Shown here one piece after another: positions 1 to 11,753 of a stretch of 64,000 nt of DNA. How positions within the stretch are numbered: position 1 is the stretch's first letter; every line of letters starts with the position of its first letter. Source of the stretch: Zerene cesonia (Eukaryota > Arthropoda > Insecta > Lepidoptera > Pieridae); contig NC_052128.1 in the NCBI RefSeq assembly GCF_012273895.1, positions 6,696,001 through 6,760,000 of the forward strand. The letters are read 5' to 3'. The notes under the pieces are model-generated. The model did no database searches, was not told the origin of the DNA, and saw only the letters and a list, made by a program, of their open reading frames with translations. The position numbers were made by a program, and so were the translations under genes.

Positions 1-243
1 GCAAAAGATAAAGATTTATTAATTTATTTAATTTTCTTATTGGAATATTCATGTTGACAATTTTTATAAAGAATGTATCTTTTTAGTTCGAAAAATATCA
101 AAACGACTGCATACCAGATTGTCGTGTACTATATTCCTAGTTGAGGTGACCGTCGTGTTTGATTTGTGTTGAATCTATATATTTTTGTTAAATAAACGAT
201 TTTTTTGTGAAAACTAAATACATACTATCCTTTGGTCGTGCAG

Positions 244-350
244 CGAAAACGCCGGCGAGCCCCACAGCGGCGGCGGCCAACGGCGGCGCCGCGCTCAGCG
301 ACGCGGACGCCGAGCTGCAGGCGCGCCTCGACAACCTGCGCCGCGAGTGA
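244..350 (+). CDS. Vps2: Vps2/CHMP2A, last coding exon (partial gene)
   Basis: This is the C-terminal exon of the ESCRT-III subunit Vps2 (CHMP2A), which polymerises on membranes for multivesicular-body sorting, abscission and membrane repair and recruits the ATPase Vps4. The exon follows a cag acceptor (241-243), starts with two bases of a split codon and reads 34 residues to a TGA. It has an Ala/Pro/Gly linker and then SDADAELQARLDNLRRE, which matches the C-terminal MIT-interacting motif of CHMP2A (acidic start, leucines in helical spacing, terminal LRR plus an acidic residue). CHMP2B, CHMP3 and CHMP1 have different tails. The rest of the gene lies left of the window. A C-rich, CA-rich 3' UTR follows, and an AATAAA at 743-748 is a possible poly(A) signal. 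Confidence 0.82.
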
Positions 351-1121
351 GCACCGCCCGGCCCCCCCCGCTCTCGCCCCCCCGCATACGAAAACGCGCC
401 CACACACACACCCACGCTTCCCCCTTCCCCCACACACAAACGCGCCCCTCCCCCCCTGACTCACACACTCACACACACACACTCCTCCCCCTTTGTCTAT
501 TGCCCGAAGCGTTTACAATACGTTAATATTAACGAGAAGCGAGCATGAACACGCCACATACATACTCCCCATTCATCACTCTGTGATGTGCGATCTGTTA
601 AGAGATACAATCAATTTATGCTTATCATCACGTTACATATTGCTCAGTCAAAACCACTGAAACCATTTTAGTCAAGTAAATAATGATTTGTCTGGAAGAA
701 TCTATAATTTGGCGGAATTGTCCAATATTGTTTTTAAAATTAAATAAATTAAGGTATGTAAAATTGAAAGAATCAATACTTCCAGCCACTGAACAATAAT
801 AATTTATACCAATAATTACAATAAACGAATTAACCATCTATCCACGCTATGTATATGTACCTAATGATCTACTTTATCTGGCCACTGACATCCGCGAGGG
901 ATGTGTGAACAGTCAAGTTATATAACTGAGATTTTTTGCTGCATAGAGCTTGTGTAACTTTATATTTGTATAATGTACGAATAATTATAAAAATTATTAC
1001 TTTGTTAAGTTTGTAAATACATATAAAATATTATAATATTTTTTTAGGTATTTTTATTTTGTCTCTTGGTGCAGATATCTCCCTTGTTGTAGATTTCAAT
1101 ACAGTAACATTTAAAAATTAC
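351..1121. other. Vps2 3' UTR and intergenic DNA
   Basis: The stretch 360-485 is a C-rich low-complexity run with CACACA tracts directly after the Vps2 stop codon. The rest is AT-rich DNA in which I see no gene. AATAAA at 743-748 is the first canonical poly(A) signal after the stop. Confidence 0.5.
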
Positions 1122-1462
1122 CCTTTTTTAAGTCACAGTTGGCAATGGAGCTGGTGGGACGCCTGATGGTAAGCGCTACCACCGCCCATGAACATTTTGA
1201 GAAGCATAAGGTCCATTGCAGACGTTACGCTACAACTAGATTGCCGACATTAAATTGGGAAGGGATTAAGAAAGGATTAGTAAGAGGAATAAAGAAAAGG
1301 ACTGGGAAGGGTAAGGAAAAAGATATGGGCCTCCGGCTCCCGCACTCGCCGAACGAAACAAAGCCGAATGCTATTTCACGTCGGTCTTCTGTGGGGGTGT
1401 GGTACTTCCCCGTTGCGAGCTGGCCCAATTCGTGCTGAAACGTGCTCAACTACCACATACAA
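1122..1462 (-). mobile_element. SINE-like retroposon, copy 1 (diverged)
   Basis: A diverged member of the roughly 330-bp dispersed family also found at 18091-18424, 20271-20614, 42128-42459, 53930-54262 and, reversed, at 59575-59885. Shared blocks are gcctgatggtaagcg near the left end, a purine-rich middle (ggaaaggg-type), gggcctccggctccc, and ctggcccaattcgtgc at the right end. Better copies have poly(T) at the left end, so the element reads on the minus strand with a poly(A) tail, as in a SINE. No protein is encoded. I recognise the sequence as a common lepidopteran repeat but will not fix a family name. Confidence 0.7.
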
Positions 1463-3941
1463 AAATTTCTGTAAAAGCAGTAATAAAACACGACGATTTC
1501 ATTATTATTTTATATTGTACATAACATCGATATAAAACCCAATTAAACATCTAATAGTATAACATTAAAATATGAAATAGTACATTACTTAACAATAATA
1601 TTTTCTACAATAAAATGAAATGGTCTAAGCTACGCTAGACGATTAGTGAACTGACAATTATAAGACACCAGACCCAGTAAGTTAGGCACGTGCTATGAAC
1701 ATATTTAAATCGGCGTCTTGTGCTCCGTGTGGCGACGGTCATGTTCTTGAGTACACACCAGAGCGGGGTTTAAAATATTGTATTTTAGTGTCTTTCAGAA
1801 CGAACTTTGTGATATAGAATAATAAAGGGAAAATTAGTGACATCACGCAAATATTCGGCGGTTTGAAAACTACTTATTTGATGTAGTGATACAATCAAAA
1901 CAATGACCGGATGTATGTATCACTGTGAATATTTTGTAAATGCTATAAAACCAATGCGAGAAAACGGGGAAGACGAAAGGACATCAGGTCCAAGGGAAGT
2001 TTTCTAATTCTAATTTCTTGTTTCTTTTTCTAATTTTTGATTAAATCTATTTCTAATTTTTGTTTGCTACATTCATTTTGTTGGCCCTAAAGTTAACTAG
2101 ATGAACACAACGCCGCAAGACTTACATAGCACGTGACATCTTAATGAATAGTCAAGTATTAGTTACCTTAGTAAATAATATTATCACAAAATACGTTAAA
2201 TATATCGATAACCGTGTCATTAAGATATGTGTTACTTACCTAGACCCTACTCTGCAAGTTACTAAATCCAAGCAGATCAATGTATTTTTAAGTGCAGAGA
2301 TTCAGTAAAAACCGATGCATAACTATATTCAATACATTACTTATTAGAATATGAATTCCACGGAATGTAAATCAACTGTTAAACGCAAACATATCACTTG
2401 CTTAAATAGTATACCTTCTAGATATACTTATATCCCGGTTTATTAGAGAGTGGAATTTAAAATGACGGTGCTTATGACTTATAATGTTTCCTCGCTTGCA
2501 CACTCGTGCCGTCTACACTCACTCTCTAAACTATATTCAACGAAGTGCAGCGCTTACGTTTGACGCATAGACTTTACATTTTAATAGCGAGTGTTCTCTG
2601 AAGGATTTGTTTATAATTTCGTAATATTCGTGAAACGATTTTGAGTTTAATATAATAGCATACTTAATAACACTTATTTATATTATTTCATATATCGCTG
2701 TAATGCAGTTTATAAATACAATAAAATCATTTCGAATAAAATAAATAAATGAATATGAAATGTTTATTTTGGAATATAAAATAGTATATCGTAGGAAACG
2801 AGAGGACCATATTGAGATTGCCATCTTAAAACTTGAATTAGATCAGTGGAATGTAGCAAGAAACATTTCCTAATCAATCCGAATAGAATTTAAAATTTTT
2901 CTCAGTCTTATAAAATAGATCTAATTGAACTACTACTACCGAACACTTCAATTGGTCTGAAGTTTATAGCTGTGCGTTAATATTTCGTGAGAAACTATGA
3001 TTCAAAGAAATCTACCTACAAACAAGGAAGACTACAATATACAAATCAAGGGCTTATTCATTCACTAAAATGTTTCGAGTCTACTAAATTATGGCTTCTA
3101 TTATACTCACAGATAATGGGTTACAGCTGCACAAACTTCTTATTTATTTTTGATGGGAAAAAACAAATGCCCACCTAAGAGATGCTACTTACCTAGGTAC
3201 TTCCCTTTCTACTGTTATAAATAACCCGACTTAAGACAGGGGATAAGACGACACATATAAAAGTGTATGCGATACATCTATAATTATGGGCTCATAAACA
3301 TTATAACACGCTTCCACTAGCACTCTGTGCAATGTGGAGAGTACGGTAAGGAGTCGTTACTCCTCTAATCGCCAATTGTTTTTGAACTCGGATAGTTCTG
3401 TGGAATTAGTCGGTACACTATCACAGAAAAATTGTATCTGATCTCACTTGGTATTCATGCTCTTCGCACAGGAAGAAAACAATTATCGCTTAATTACTAA
3501 GATAATAAACTTATTAATAAAAAGGTATAAATTATATATATAGATTGAACCAACAATGAACATGGTTGTAAACGGACAAAATGAGCAAAGAGTAACAACG
3601 ATATCGTTGTTACATTGTGTTGTTTTCTGTATAATAAATATCTCAACTTTCAAGTAAGACACGATTTTGAAGTCTTCGTGTATGAATCGGCTACATGAAA
3701 TCGATATAACTTACGGGGAACTTAATAGTTCTAACATAAATTTTCCTTTGGCACTACTTGTGTAAAATCGGCTATTCCTAATATATGAATTATAACAAGT
3801 TTTGTCACATTGTTCCAAGTTAAACATAAAATAAGACACGTGCGTGAGAGATACCTAGATGAAACAAAGTAAACGTAACCGTGCCGGCCTGGTGGGAAGA
3901 CTTCATTGGCGACGTTAATACGAGAAACACACAGTCTCGCA
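1463..3941. other. Intergenic AT-rich DNA
   Basis: No gene, RNA gene or recognisable transposon was seen here. The only structured element is a perfect 22-bp palindrome at 3592-3613. Confidence 0.5.
3592..3613. repeat. Perfect 22-bp palindrome
   Basis: The half-site gtaacaacgat is followed directly by its reverse complement atcgttgttac, with no spacer. It lies about 330 bp past the stop codon of the TMEM86-like gene. It could be a dimeric protein-binding site, a transposon remnant or chance; nothing else in the sequence separates these. Confidence 0.6.
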
Positions 3942-4693
3942 TTATTTGGCTTCGATAACATTTGGCTGAGCCGGCTCGACGACGCGCGGCGGCTGTTGCA
4001 AGGCGCTCAATGCGATGCACAATTGGCCCAAGTAATACGTCGACATCACCAAAACCTGATCAAGATTAATTATATTATATGGAAAATAAAATAAAATATT
4101 TAAAAAGTATAAATATCTAAACTAAAACAACAACTCACTTGCTTGTAGGGCACGGGGCCGCCGAACAGGCTGTACGCCAATATGGCGTCCGAGAGCAGAA
4201 ACAGCAGAGCGCCGAGGCGCTGGCGGCCCGGGCGCGCCGCGCCGCGCCACGCCATGGTGGCCAGCAGCAGCGCGTACAGCGGCACCGCCACGCGCAGCGC
4301 GCCCGGCGGCGACAGCGCGCGCAGGAACAGCGCCGCCGCGCCGTACGCCGCCGCGCCGCCCCACGTGCGCAGCGGCCGCAGCCCGAACGCGCTGATGTAG
4401 GCCACGTGCGCGCCCGCGAACGCGCCCATCCCCGCGACGAAGTACTGCGGCCACACCAGGCACACGTCGCCCGCCGCCGACAGCGCCAGCCCCGCGGCGA
4501 CGCGGCGCGCGTACGCGTCGTGCGGCGAGCGCCCGCGCGCGCGCAGCGCCACGCACAGCAGCAGGCACAGGATCGGCGCGCACTTGAACGCCGCCACCGA
4601 CACGGACGGCGCGCCGCCGCACCCCACGGTGAAGTAAATGCATACCGCTTTGAAGAACGGTACGAGCCGCCCGCCTTCGCTCACCCGCTTTAA
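3942..4693 (-). CDS. TMEM86/YhhN-family lysoplasmalogenase, last two exons (5' end not found)
   Basis: TMEM86 proteins are multi-pass ER membrane enzymes that hydrolyse the vinyl-ether bond of lysoplasmalogens to a fatty aldehyde and a glycerophospho-head group. Exons are 4693-4139 and 4055-3942 on the minus strand, split by an 83-bp intron (donor gtgagt, acceptor cag). Both junctions are in phase 0, so PYKQ joins VLVMSTYY. Family landmarks are LVPFFKAVCIYF near the start, KCAPILCLLL, the conserved GD within SAAGDVCLVW, AYISAFGLRPL, the LLSDAILAYSLF segment, VPYKQ and the C-terminal MSTYYLGQLCIALSAL. About seven to eight hydrophobic segments are visible. The 222 residues seen compare with about 240 in human TMEM86A, so only a short first exon is missing. 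No in-frame ATG precedes the large exon, whose acceptor is at 4694-4696. A and B paralogues cannot be told apart here. Confidence 0.88.
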
Positions 4694-4696
4694 CTG

Positions 4697-6119
4697 AAAT
4701 GATTATAAAGAAAATTCTGTTTAATATTATTACGTCACATAGAACTTACATTCTATTCGTACACTTCAAAATCTTTTTCTGCTGTTTTATGCAAAATAGG
4801 CATTTATGTAGTACTGACAAATTGACTTAATAAAATATGAGCTTATATATTATAACGCTATCACTGTCGATGCAGCAAACATATTATTCAAAGGACTCCT
4901 TGCGTTAAATAATAAAAAGCAACAATCCATGAACTCTACTTATAAATAAATTCGGCTAAAAAGCAGATTTTGTGCATGTACCAGCGTGATCCAAAGTAAT
5001 GATAATCAGGTATTTTCTGTACTTACTAATAAAAATATAAAATATTTTCTTGTTTTTCCTCCTTCATTTTTCCATTTGAGATTTGAATATAAAACGTACC
5101 ACCACAATAGAAGAAAACAAGATTCGAGATCATGATCAACAACTTTTGTTTAAAACAAGAACTCTATTAAGTGTGTACTGCAATCGCAAACACGGCAACA
5201 GATTAATGTATCTGAGGTGAAATGTCGACAGACGAAGGACATCGCGATAGACGCCCATCGTATTTGCGATTGGGATTCGAACCTACTCTTTTTGCCAAAT
5301 CTCTTCATCTTCCCTCGGCTTCTGGTCCACCTTTGAGCAGAGAAATTTGAAAACAATAAAGAAATTATGGCCACTGTTGAGGGTTTTTTTGGAGGGTTTA
5401 TAAAGGTATTGAAAGTCTTGTGAGGAGTATTTTTAAACGATAGGTACTTTTAGTCTTTCTTTTAATAATATTTATTATCATTACTTTTGGATCACCCCTA
5501 GTATTTATATTGTACATGATTGTATTTTCTAGAAATAAAGCGGTGCGATTTATCATAAAATGTTTTATAAAATACTGGAATGAGTTCGCGTATTATGTGA
5601 CGACGTCCAGCAAGGGCCAGAAAAGGGCAACATGATCCTAGCATACGCCATACGGGGACAAAACTTACTAAATCTGGTGATACTAAATTAACCGAGAAAA
5701 GGGAACCTTTGTATAATTTCTGTATATTACGTCACTGCAGGTGGCAATAGCTCATTAATCTATATCGCAAATCCTCGAGTAAATCACAAAGAGCAATGAT
5801 TACCCTTCAAGTGGATGCCCTCAGTTGACCGATATCAAAACATGGGTGTGATAAATGGTTGAGGAAAATGTTTTAAAATGACAATAGCACAACAAAAAAA
5901 AATCTAACTTTTAAAGCTTTATTGCGTAAATAGTATATTGCGACTAAGCATATAGATAAGAAATTTTTACCGCGTATAATAATTGATAAGCGAGATAAAT
6001 TGTTAATGAAGGTCTCATCATATTTCGACGGTCAACGATCATATTGTATGCGACTGGTGGACAAATGATTCGTGAAAAATATGACTTACAGGAGAATCTA
6101 CTGTTCCCCATTTTATTCA
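4697..6119. other. Upstream and intergenic DNA of the TMEM86-like gene
   Basis: AT-rich, with no convincing exon. The missing first exon of the TMEM86-like gene should be here or in a gap. A donor-like site at 4744-4749 on the minus strand is preceded by an in-frame stop, so if it is used it ends a non-coding exon. Confidence 0.4.
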
Positions 6120-6335
6120 CACTAGCTGTGACCCGCGGTTGAAACCGCGTAAGTCCATATCCCGTAAGAATATCGGTATAAAAAGTGCCTATGTGTTATT
6201 TCACTTGTCCAGCTATCTACGAAGCAAATTTCATTGCAATCGGTTCAGTAGTTTTTGCGTGAAAGAGTAACAGACGCACACATACATATGCATCCATCCT
6301 CACAAACTTTCGCATTTATAGTATTATTATTCGCC
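6120..6335. mobile_element. LINE/RTE-type 3' end fragment
   Basis: It contains tgacccgcggttgaaaccgc, then ttcattgcaatcggttcagt, a run of adenine-rich bases and actttcgcatttatagtatt. This block is a common non-LTR-derived repeat in Lepidoptera, and its reverse complement appears at 21100-21240 and 44745-44885. No coding capacity remains. Confidence 0.55.
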
Positions 6336-6567
6336 AATAGATATCAGGAAAAGTCATAATAAATTGGGACTACTCAAACGCCTCTTATTTGTTAAAAAAG
6401 TAAGTTTAAGTCGATAAAACACGAATAAAACAAGAATATGACATTTTCTAAAAAAGATTCCTAGCTAGATCGATTTATCGCCCCCGAAACCCCCCCATTA
6501 TACAAAATTTAATGAAAATCGTTGGAGCCGATTCCGAGATTCCAATTATATATATTATCATTTCTAT

Positions 6568-7567
6568 NNNNNNNNNNNNNNNNNNNNNNNNNNNNNNNNN
6601 NNNNNNNNNNNNNNNNNNNNNNNNNNNNNNNNNNNNNNNNNNNNNNNNNNNNNNNNNNNNNNNNNNNNNNNNNNNNNNNNNNNNNNNNNNNNNNNNNNNN
6701 NNNNNNNNNNNNNNNNNNNNNNNNNNNNNNNNNNNNNNNNNNNNNNNNNNNNNNNNNNNNNNNNNNNNNNNNNNNNNNNNNNNNNNNNNNNNNNNNNNNN
6801 NNNNNNNNNNNNNNNNNNNNNNNNNNNNNNNNNNNNNNNNNNNNNNNNNNNNNNNNNNNNNNNNNNNNNNNNNNNNNNNNNNNNNNNNNNNNNNNNNNNN
6901 NNNNNNNNNNNNNNNNNNNNNNNNNNNNNNNNNNNNNNNNNNNNNNNNNNNNNNNNNNNNNNNNNNNNNNNNNNNNNNNNNNNNNNNNNNNNNNNNNNNN
7001 NNNNNNNNNNNNNNNNNNNNNNNNNNNNNNNNNNNNNNNNNNNNNNNNNNNNNNNNNNNNNNNNNNNNNNNNNNNNNNNNNNNNNNNNNNNNNNNNNNNN
7101 NNNNNNNNNNNNNNNNNNNNNNNNNNNNNNNNNNNNNNNNNNNNNNNNNNNNNNNNNNNNNNNNNNNNNNNNNNNNNNNNNNNNNNNNNNNNNNNNNNNN
7201 NNNNNNNNNNNNNNNNNNNNNNNNNNNNNNNNNNNNNNNNNNNNNNNNNNNNNNNNNNNNNNNNNNNNNNNNNNNNNNNNNNNNNNNNNNNNNNNNNNNN
7301 NNNNNNNNNNNNNNNNNNNNNNNNNNNNNNNNNNNNNNNNNNNNNNNNNNNNNNNNNNNNNNNNNNNNNNNNNNNNNNNNNNNNNNNNNNNNNNNNNNNN
7401 NNNNNNNNNNNNNNNNNNNNNNNNNNNNNNNNNNNNNNNNNNNNNNNNNNNNNNNNNNNNNNNNNNNNNNNNNNNNNNNNNNNNNNNNNNNNNNNNNNNN
7501 NNNNNNNNNNNNNNNNNNNNNNNNNNNNNNNNNNNNNNNNNNNNNNNNNNNNNNNNNNNNNNNNNNN
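6568..7567. other. Assembly gap, 1000 N
   Basis: A fixed-length scaffold gap. The 78 bases on its left (6490-6567) repeat the first 77 bases on its right, so the contigs actually overlap and the true gap is negative. Confidence 0.95.
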
Positions 7568-8024
7568 CCCCCCATTATACAAAATTTAATGAAAATCGTT
7601 GGAGCCGATTCCGAGATTCCAATTATATATATTATCATTTCTATTACGATTGTTCCCATTACTTTTACGTATAATTATAATGAACGCCTTACTTACAAAT
7701 AAATAAAAGTGACCTGAGGAGTGGGCCCTGGATGTGAGAACTTTCTGATATTGATATGTCGGCGGGTAGCCGCACTTCAAACAACACAGTCACGCATCTT
7801 TTAAAAAAAAATCTGATTCATTGATTGCAATTATGTTCAAAATAATGTTTATCAAATTAAGAGCACAGATTATTATTCTTTAATATTTGTTGGTAACATT
7901 TGAAAAATAACTGATTCACTCTCTGTAATCACGTGATAATTTTTTAAAGCGTTTTGTTTATAAATTTTAGTTTAAGTTGCGAGAATGGATGCTTTATTCA
8001 AACAAATAATATATCCAATTTCTC

Positions 8025-8065
8025 TATAAAAAGCTGAGCGCGCGCTGGTCCGGGAGAGTTCAACT
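8025..8065 (+). promoter_or_regulatory. Candidate core promoter, present in both alleles
   Basis: TATAAAAAG at 8025-8033 is followed by GC-rich sequence and a possible initiator gttcaact at 8058-8065. The spacing from the first T to the presumed A is 37, a little long. The same sequence recurs at about 9011-9052 in the other allele. The first ATG after it opens only a 9-codon frame, so no product can be named. Confidence 0.28.
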
Positions 8066-8341
8066 CGAGCCTAGTGTTTTTTTTGCTACATCATTCAGTA
8101 TGGGCGATAGCAATGCTCAGCAATGCTGACGCCACTCTTTTAAAAACAACCACGGTCAGCATGATCTGTCAGATATTTACAACAAATTCCTATCATATTT
8201 GAATAAAAATATCTCAGTTACTATGAAATTTCAAACGTATTTTTATTTATTTATTTATTCTTCATTGCACTTAATTAACAATAAAGAAAAAGAAAGGAGA
8301 CAAATAAAACTTACATCTAAGTACAATAGGCGGTCTTATCG

Positions 8342-8342
<1 letters not shown>

Positions 8343-8416
<74 letters not shown>
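8343..8416. repeat. (TA)n microsatellite
   Basis: About 37 uninterrupted TA units. The allelic position near 9330-9357 is a shorter, interrupted TA tract followed by an A-run and about 70 extra bases. The apparent reading frames across it (Tyr-Ile repeats) are artefacts. Confidence 0.95.
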
Positions 8417-8417
<1 letters not shown>

Positions 8418-8454
8418 CTTAACAACATATTCATTTACGGTCAGTACGGTCAAG

Positions 8455-8554
8455 NNNNNNNNNNNNNNNNNNNNNNNNNNNNNNNNNNNNNNNNNNNNNN
8501 NNNNNNNNNNNNNNNNNNNNNNNNNNNNNNNNNNNNNNNNNNNNNNNNNNNNNN
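8455..8554. other. Assembly gap, 100 N
   Basis: A fixed 100-N join between the two alleles of the same segment. Confidence 0.95.
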
Positions 8555-9458
8555 CCCCCCATTATACAAAATTTAATGAAAATCGTTGGAGCCGATTCCG
8601 AGATTCCAATTATATATATTATCATTTCTATTACGATTGTTCCCATTACTTTTACGTATAATTATAATGAACGCCTTACTTACAAATAAATAAAAGTGAC
8701 CTGAGGAGTGGGCCCTGGATGTGAGAACTTTCTGATATTGATATGTCGGCGGGTAGCCGCACTTCAAACAACATAGTCACGCATCTTTTAAAAAAAATCT
8801 GATTCATTGATTGCAATTATGTTCAAAATAATGTTTATCAAATTAAGAACACAGATTATTATTCTTTAATATTTGTTGGTAACATTTGAAAAATAACTGA
8901 TTCACTCTCTGTAATCACGTGATAATTTTTTAAAGCGTTTTGTTTATAAATTTTAGTTTAAGTTGCGAGAATGGATGCTTTATTCAAACAAATAATACAT
9001 CCAATTTCTCTATAAAAAGCTGAGCGCGCGCTGGTCCGGGAGAGTTCAACTCGAGCCTAGCGTTTTTTTTTTTGCTACATCATTCAGTATGGGCGATAGC
9101 AATGCTCCGCAATGCTGACGCCACTCTTTTAAAAACAACCACGGTCAGCATGATCTGTCAGATATTTACAACAAATTCCTATCATATTTGAATAAAAATA
9201 TCTCAGTTACTATGAAATTTCAAACGTATTTTTATTTATTTATTTATTCTTCATTGCACTTAATTAACATTAAAGAAAAAGAAAGGAGACAAATAAAACT
9301 TACATCTAAGTACAATAGGCGGTCTTATCGCTATATACATATATATATATATATATAAAAAAAAAAACCTACTTAAATTAATAATATTTTTTTCGTACTT
9401 TATTGTAAGTACAGCTAAATAACTTAACAACATATTCATTTACGGTCAGTACGGTCAG

Positions 9459-11550
9459 GCTTGCTTTGCTTATCAATACTATTACGTACTAAATTTTCAC
9501 CTGCGTTGTCAAATGAAATCCCATACAAAAAAGAGATTTTCACCGCGGTAAAAAGTAGCAATGTTCACTCTCTAGACTCCTATATCAGAACTCCTATCTC
9601 AGAACTATATCCAGACATCAAAATTGCAAAAAAAACGTGTTCGTTGCGATGTGAAAATAACAATAAATAAATAAACAAATAACTACACTATCGCATCAAT
9701 AATATTAGAGAGGCTATCGTGACTTGTGCGACCCTCAATAAATAAGACGCGTGTAAACCTGCTTATTTGGGAAAATGGGTAGGTAAATAAAAAGGCTCTT
9801 TAAGTGATAAAAAATTCAAGGTTCTTTCAATTTCCATTTATAGCGGTTTCACGTATACCTCACGTTATATGTGTAACGAAAGGCACAATAATTGAACACT
9901 ACATAGGTTTGAAATGTATTACAGATATAGATATGGGAAGGTTAATACATTCAGACGGTCTGTAGAGCGGAGGCATCGCAGTATTGATCTATTCTGTTCT
10001 GCAAGCACGTGTGACGTGTGAGGTGTGAGGTGAGGTGCACACTGCACACGCCACACAGCGTCTGTGAAGGTTAACCGTTTATATGTTTACGTGTTGCGAG
10101 CCCTACGTCCGACGGAATTCAGACTATGGACATAACATTTTATTCTAGACAATTATTTGAAATTAAATTTTTATTGCATTGGATGTGTGTATATTTTATA
10201 GTTTAATAATACTAATCCCTACTAACATAATGAATGCTAAAGTAACTGGGTCTGACCGACTCTATTTCACAATTAATGAAATCAATTTATCCTGCACTAG
10301 ATTTCACCCCGCGTCTTTGCTTGCGTAGTCAAAGGAACATTCCCGGATTTTTACCCGTATAGTTCTCGTTCCCGTGGGATTTCCAGGATAAAACCTATTC
10401 TATGTCCTATGTCAGGTTTCAAACTATATTTGTATTCAATTTCATTCAAATCAGTCTTGGGGTTGATGCTTAAGACGAGACTCGCCGACAGACAGACAGA
10501 CAGACTTACAGACACGCGGACAGACAGGTAGAGTTACTTTTGCATTTACAATATCAGTAAAGATTAAAACAAATAATGATTTTTTAACACATATCTACGT
10601 CCACCTACGTCACCAAATCGCTTTCTTGAGCAATGGGATCTCGGCGTTGCGTCTTCGAAATACGTAATCGTAACTACTGTGCGTAAATAAATTATTCCTT
10701 CCGCTACGAAATTATATTAGGACAGATACTAAAAAATATAGCAGGATTATATAATAAATAAATTCCGAAAATTACTGATCGAGAATAAAATTTTATAATT
10801 TAAAAATATTTACTTATTAAATAACATATTTTTAAATTTTTTACTTACCAAATTTGTTGGCGATACCATAGCAGTGTTTTTTTTTTCGAACAACAATTCA
10901 AAAGTCACACTAGTTATTTATATTTTGTTATTGTAATTATAAAAATCTGTATACAAACGAACAAAGATTAACGTTATATGCCTACACACAAAAACAAAGA
11001 TTTAAACCATTACAACTATATTCAATTAACAATAATTGAAGTTTGAATAAGTCACAGCAATAAGTAATATTCCGATTAAGGAAGCGTATCAACGAGCCCT
11101 CCCCCACGAAGCGGTACAAAAATATTTTGATCCTTGAAGCTAAATGCGCAATGATGAACCAACAAAAACAAATGTATCAAGTATCTAAGCTAACATAAGG
11201 CATACATATAGCTTTTAAATTTAGTAGATTTATATTATGATCGGAAACAACACACAGAAAATTCGGAAACAACATCTATGTTCAGTACAATAAAATTTAA
11301 TCAAAATTAATTTTCCCATATTCGTACATTTTAAATTACAATTAGTATTTACTTAGTTTTTATTTTATTATTTTGATTAATGATCTAAATGGCAAATTGC
11401 GTACAGTTTGAGAATATAAGAAGAATTGTTTGTGAGTAGACTTGAAAGAATTTATAGAACGATAAGGCATTAATCAATAGGATAGAAAATATTTACATTT
11501 AATATATTCTTGCGAAGCACCAATTATTTAAAGCTATTTTTGTTTTCATG
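9459..11550. other. Intergenic DNA with retroposon debris
   Basis: Mostly AT-rich. The interval 10200-10525 carries a non-LTR-type remnant: gggatttccaggataaaacc, then a segment like attcaaatcagtc, and a terminal (AGAC)n tract at 10490-10530. No gene was seen. Confidence 0.5.
10200..10530. mobile_element. Retroposon fragment with (AGAC)n tail
   Basis: The order of blocks (actaatccctactaa, caccccgcgt, gggatttccaggataaaacc, ttcaaatcag, then acagacagacagac) matches a widespread lepidopteran retroposon type. It is truncated and non-coding. Confidence 0.5.
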
Positions 11551-11559
11551 TTGTCCTTA

Positions 11560-11615
11560 TGTCGTTGACAATTAAAAATGTCAAAGTTTTGACGTGGTTT
11601 TGACGGTTGACATTT
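11560..11615. promoter_or_regulatory. TTGACA/TGTCAA cluster upstream of ZNF330
   Basis: TTGACA occurs at 11565-11570 and 11607-11612, TGTCAA at 11579-11584, with two further TTGACG cores between them. This lies 140-190 bp before the ZNF330 start codon. Similar clusters lie upstream of Graf, TSC1 and AIFM1. Confidence 0.35.
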
Positions 11616-11753
11616 ACAAATTGCAAAAAGTGGTTTCGGTTTGCGTGGTGGTTTGCAACGTGAATGAAAAAACTATAGCAAAGAAAGTATAGTTTTTGGT
11701 GTAGAGAGGGTGTGATTAAGTAACTACTGCCGTGTACCAAATAAAAGGTAGAA

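Larger units (their letters stand above)
7568..8454. repeat. Alternative allele of 8555-9458 (haplotig)
   Basis: Both pieces begin with the same ccccccattatac, run nearly identically through the Ebox-like cacgtg, the TATA-box region and a TA repeat, and end at tttacggtcagtacggtca. They differ by scattered single bases and by the TA-repeat segment. This is the pattern of two alleles placed in series. Confidence 0.85.

Noticed and set aside
6475..7702. Reading frames of more than 300 codons across 1000-N gaps (also at 27301-28633, 37030-38261, 49510-50843, 61481-62766)
   Set aside because: They are open only because N cannot encode a stop; the flanking sequence is non-coding or belongs to other frames.
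8199..8453. Tyr-Ile-repeat proteins on both strands
   Set aside because: They are translations of the TA microsatellite.
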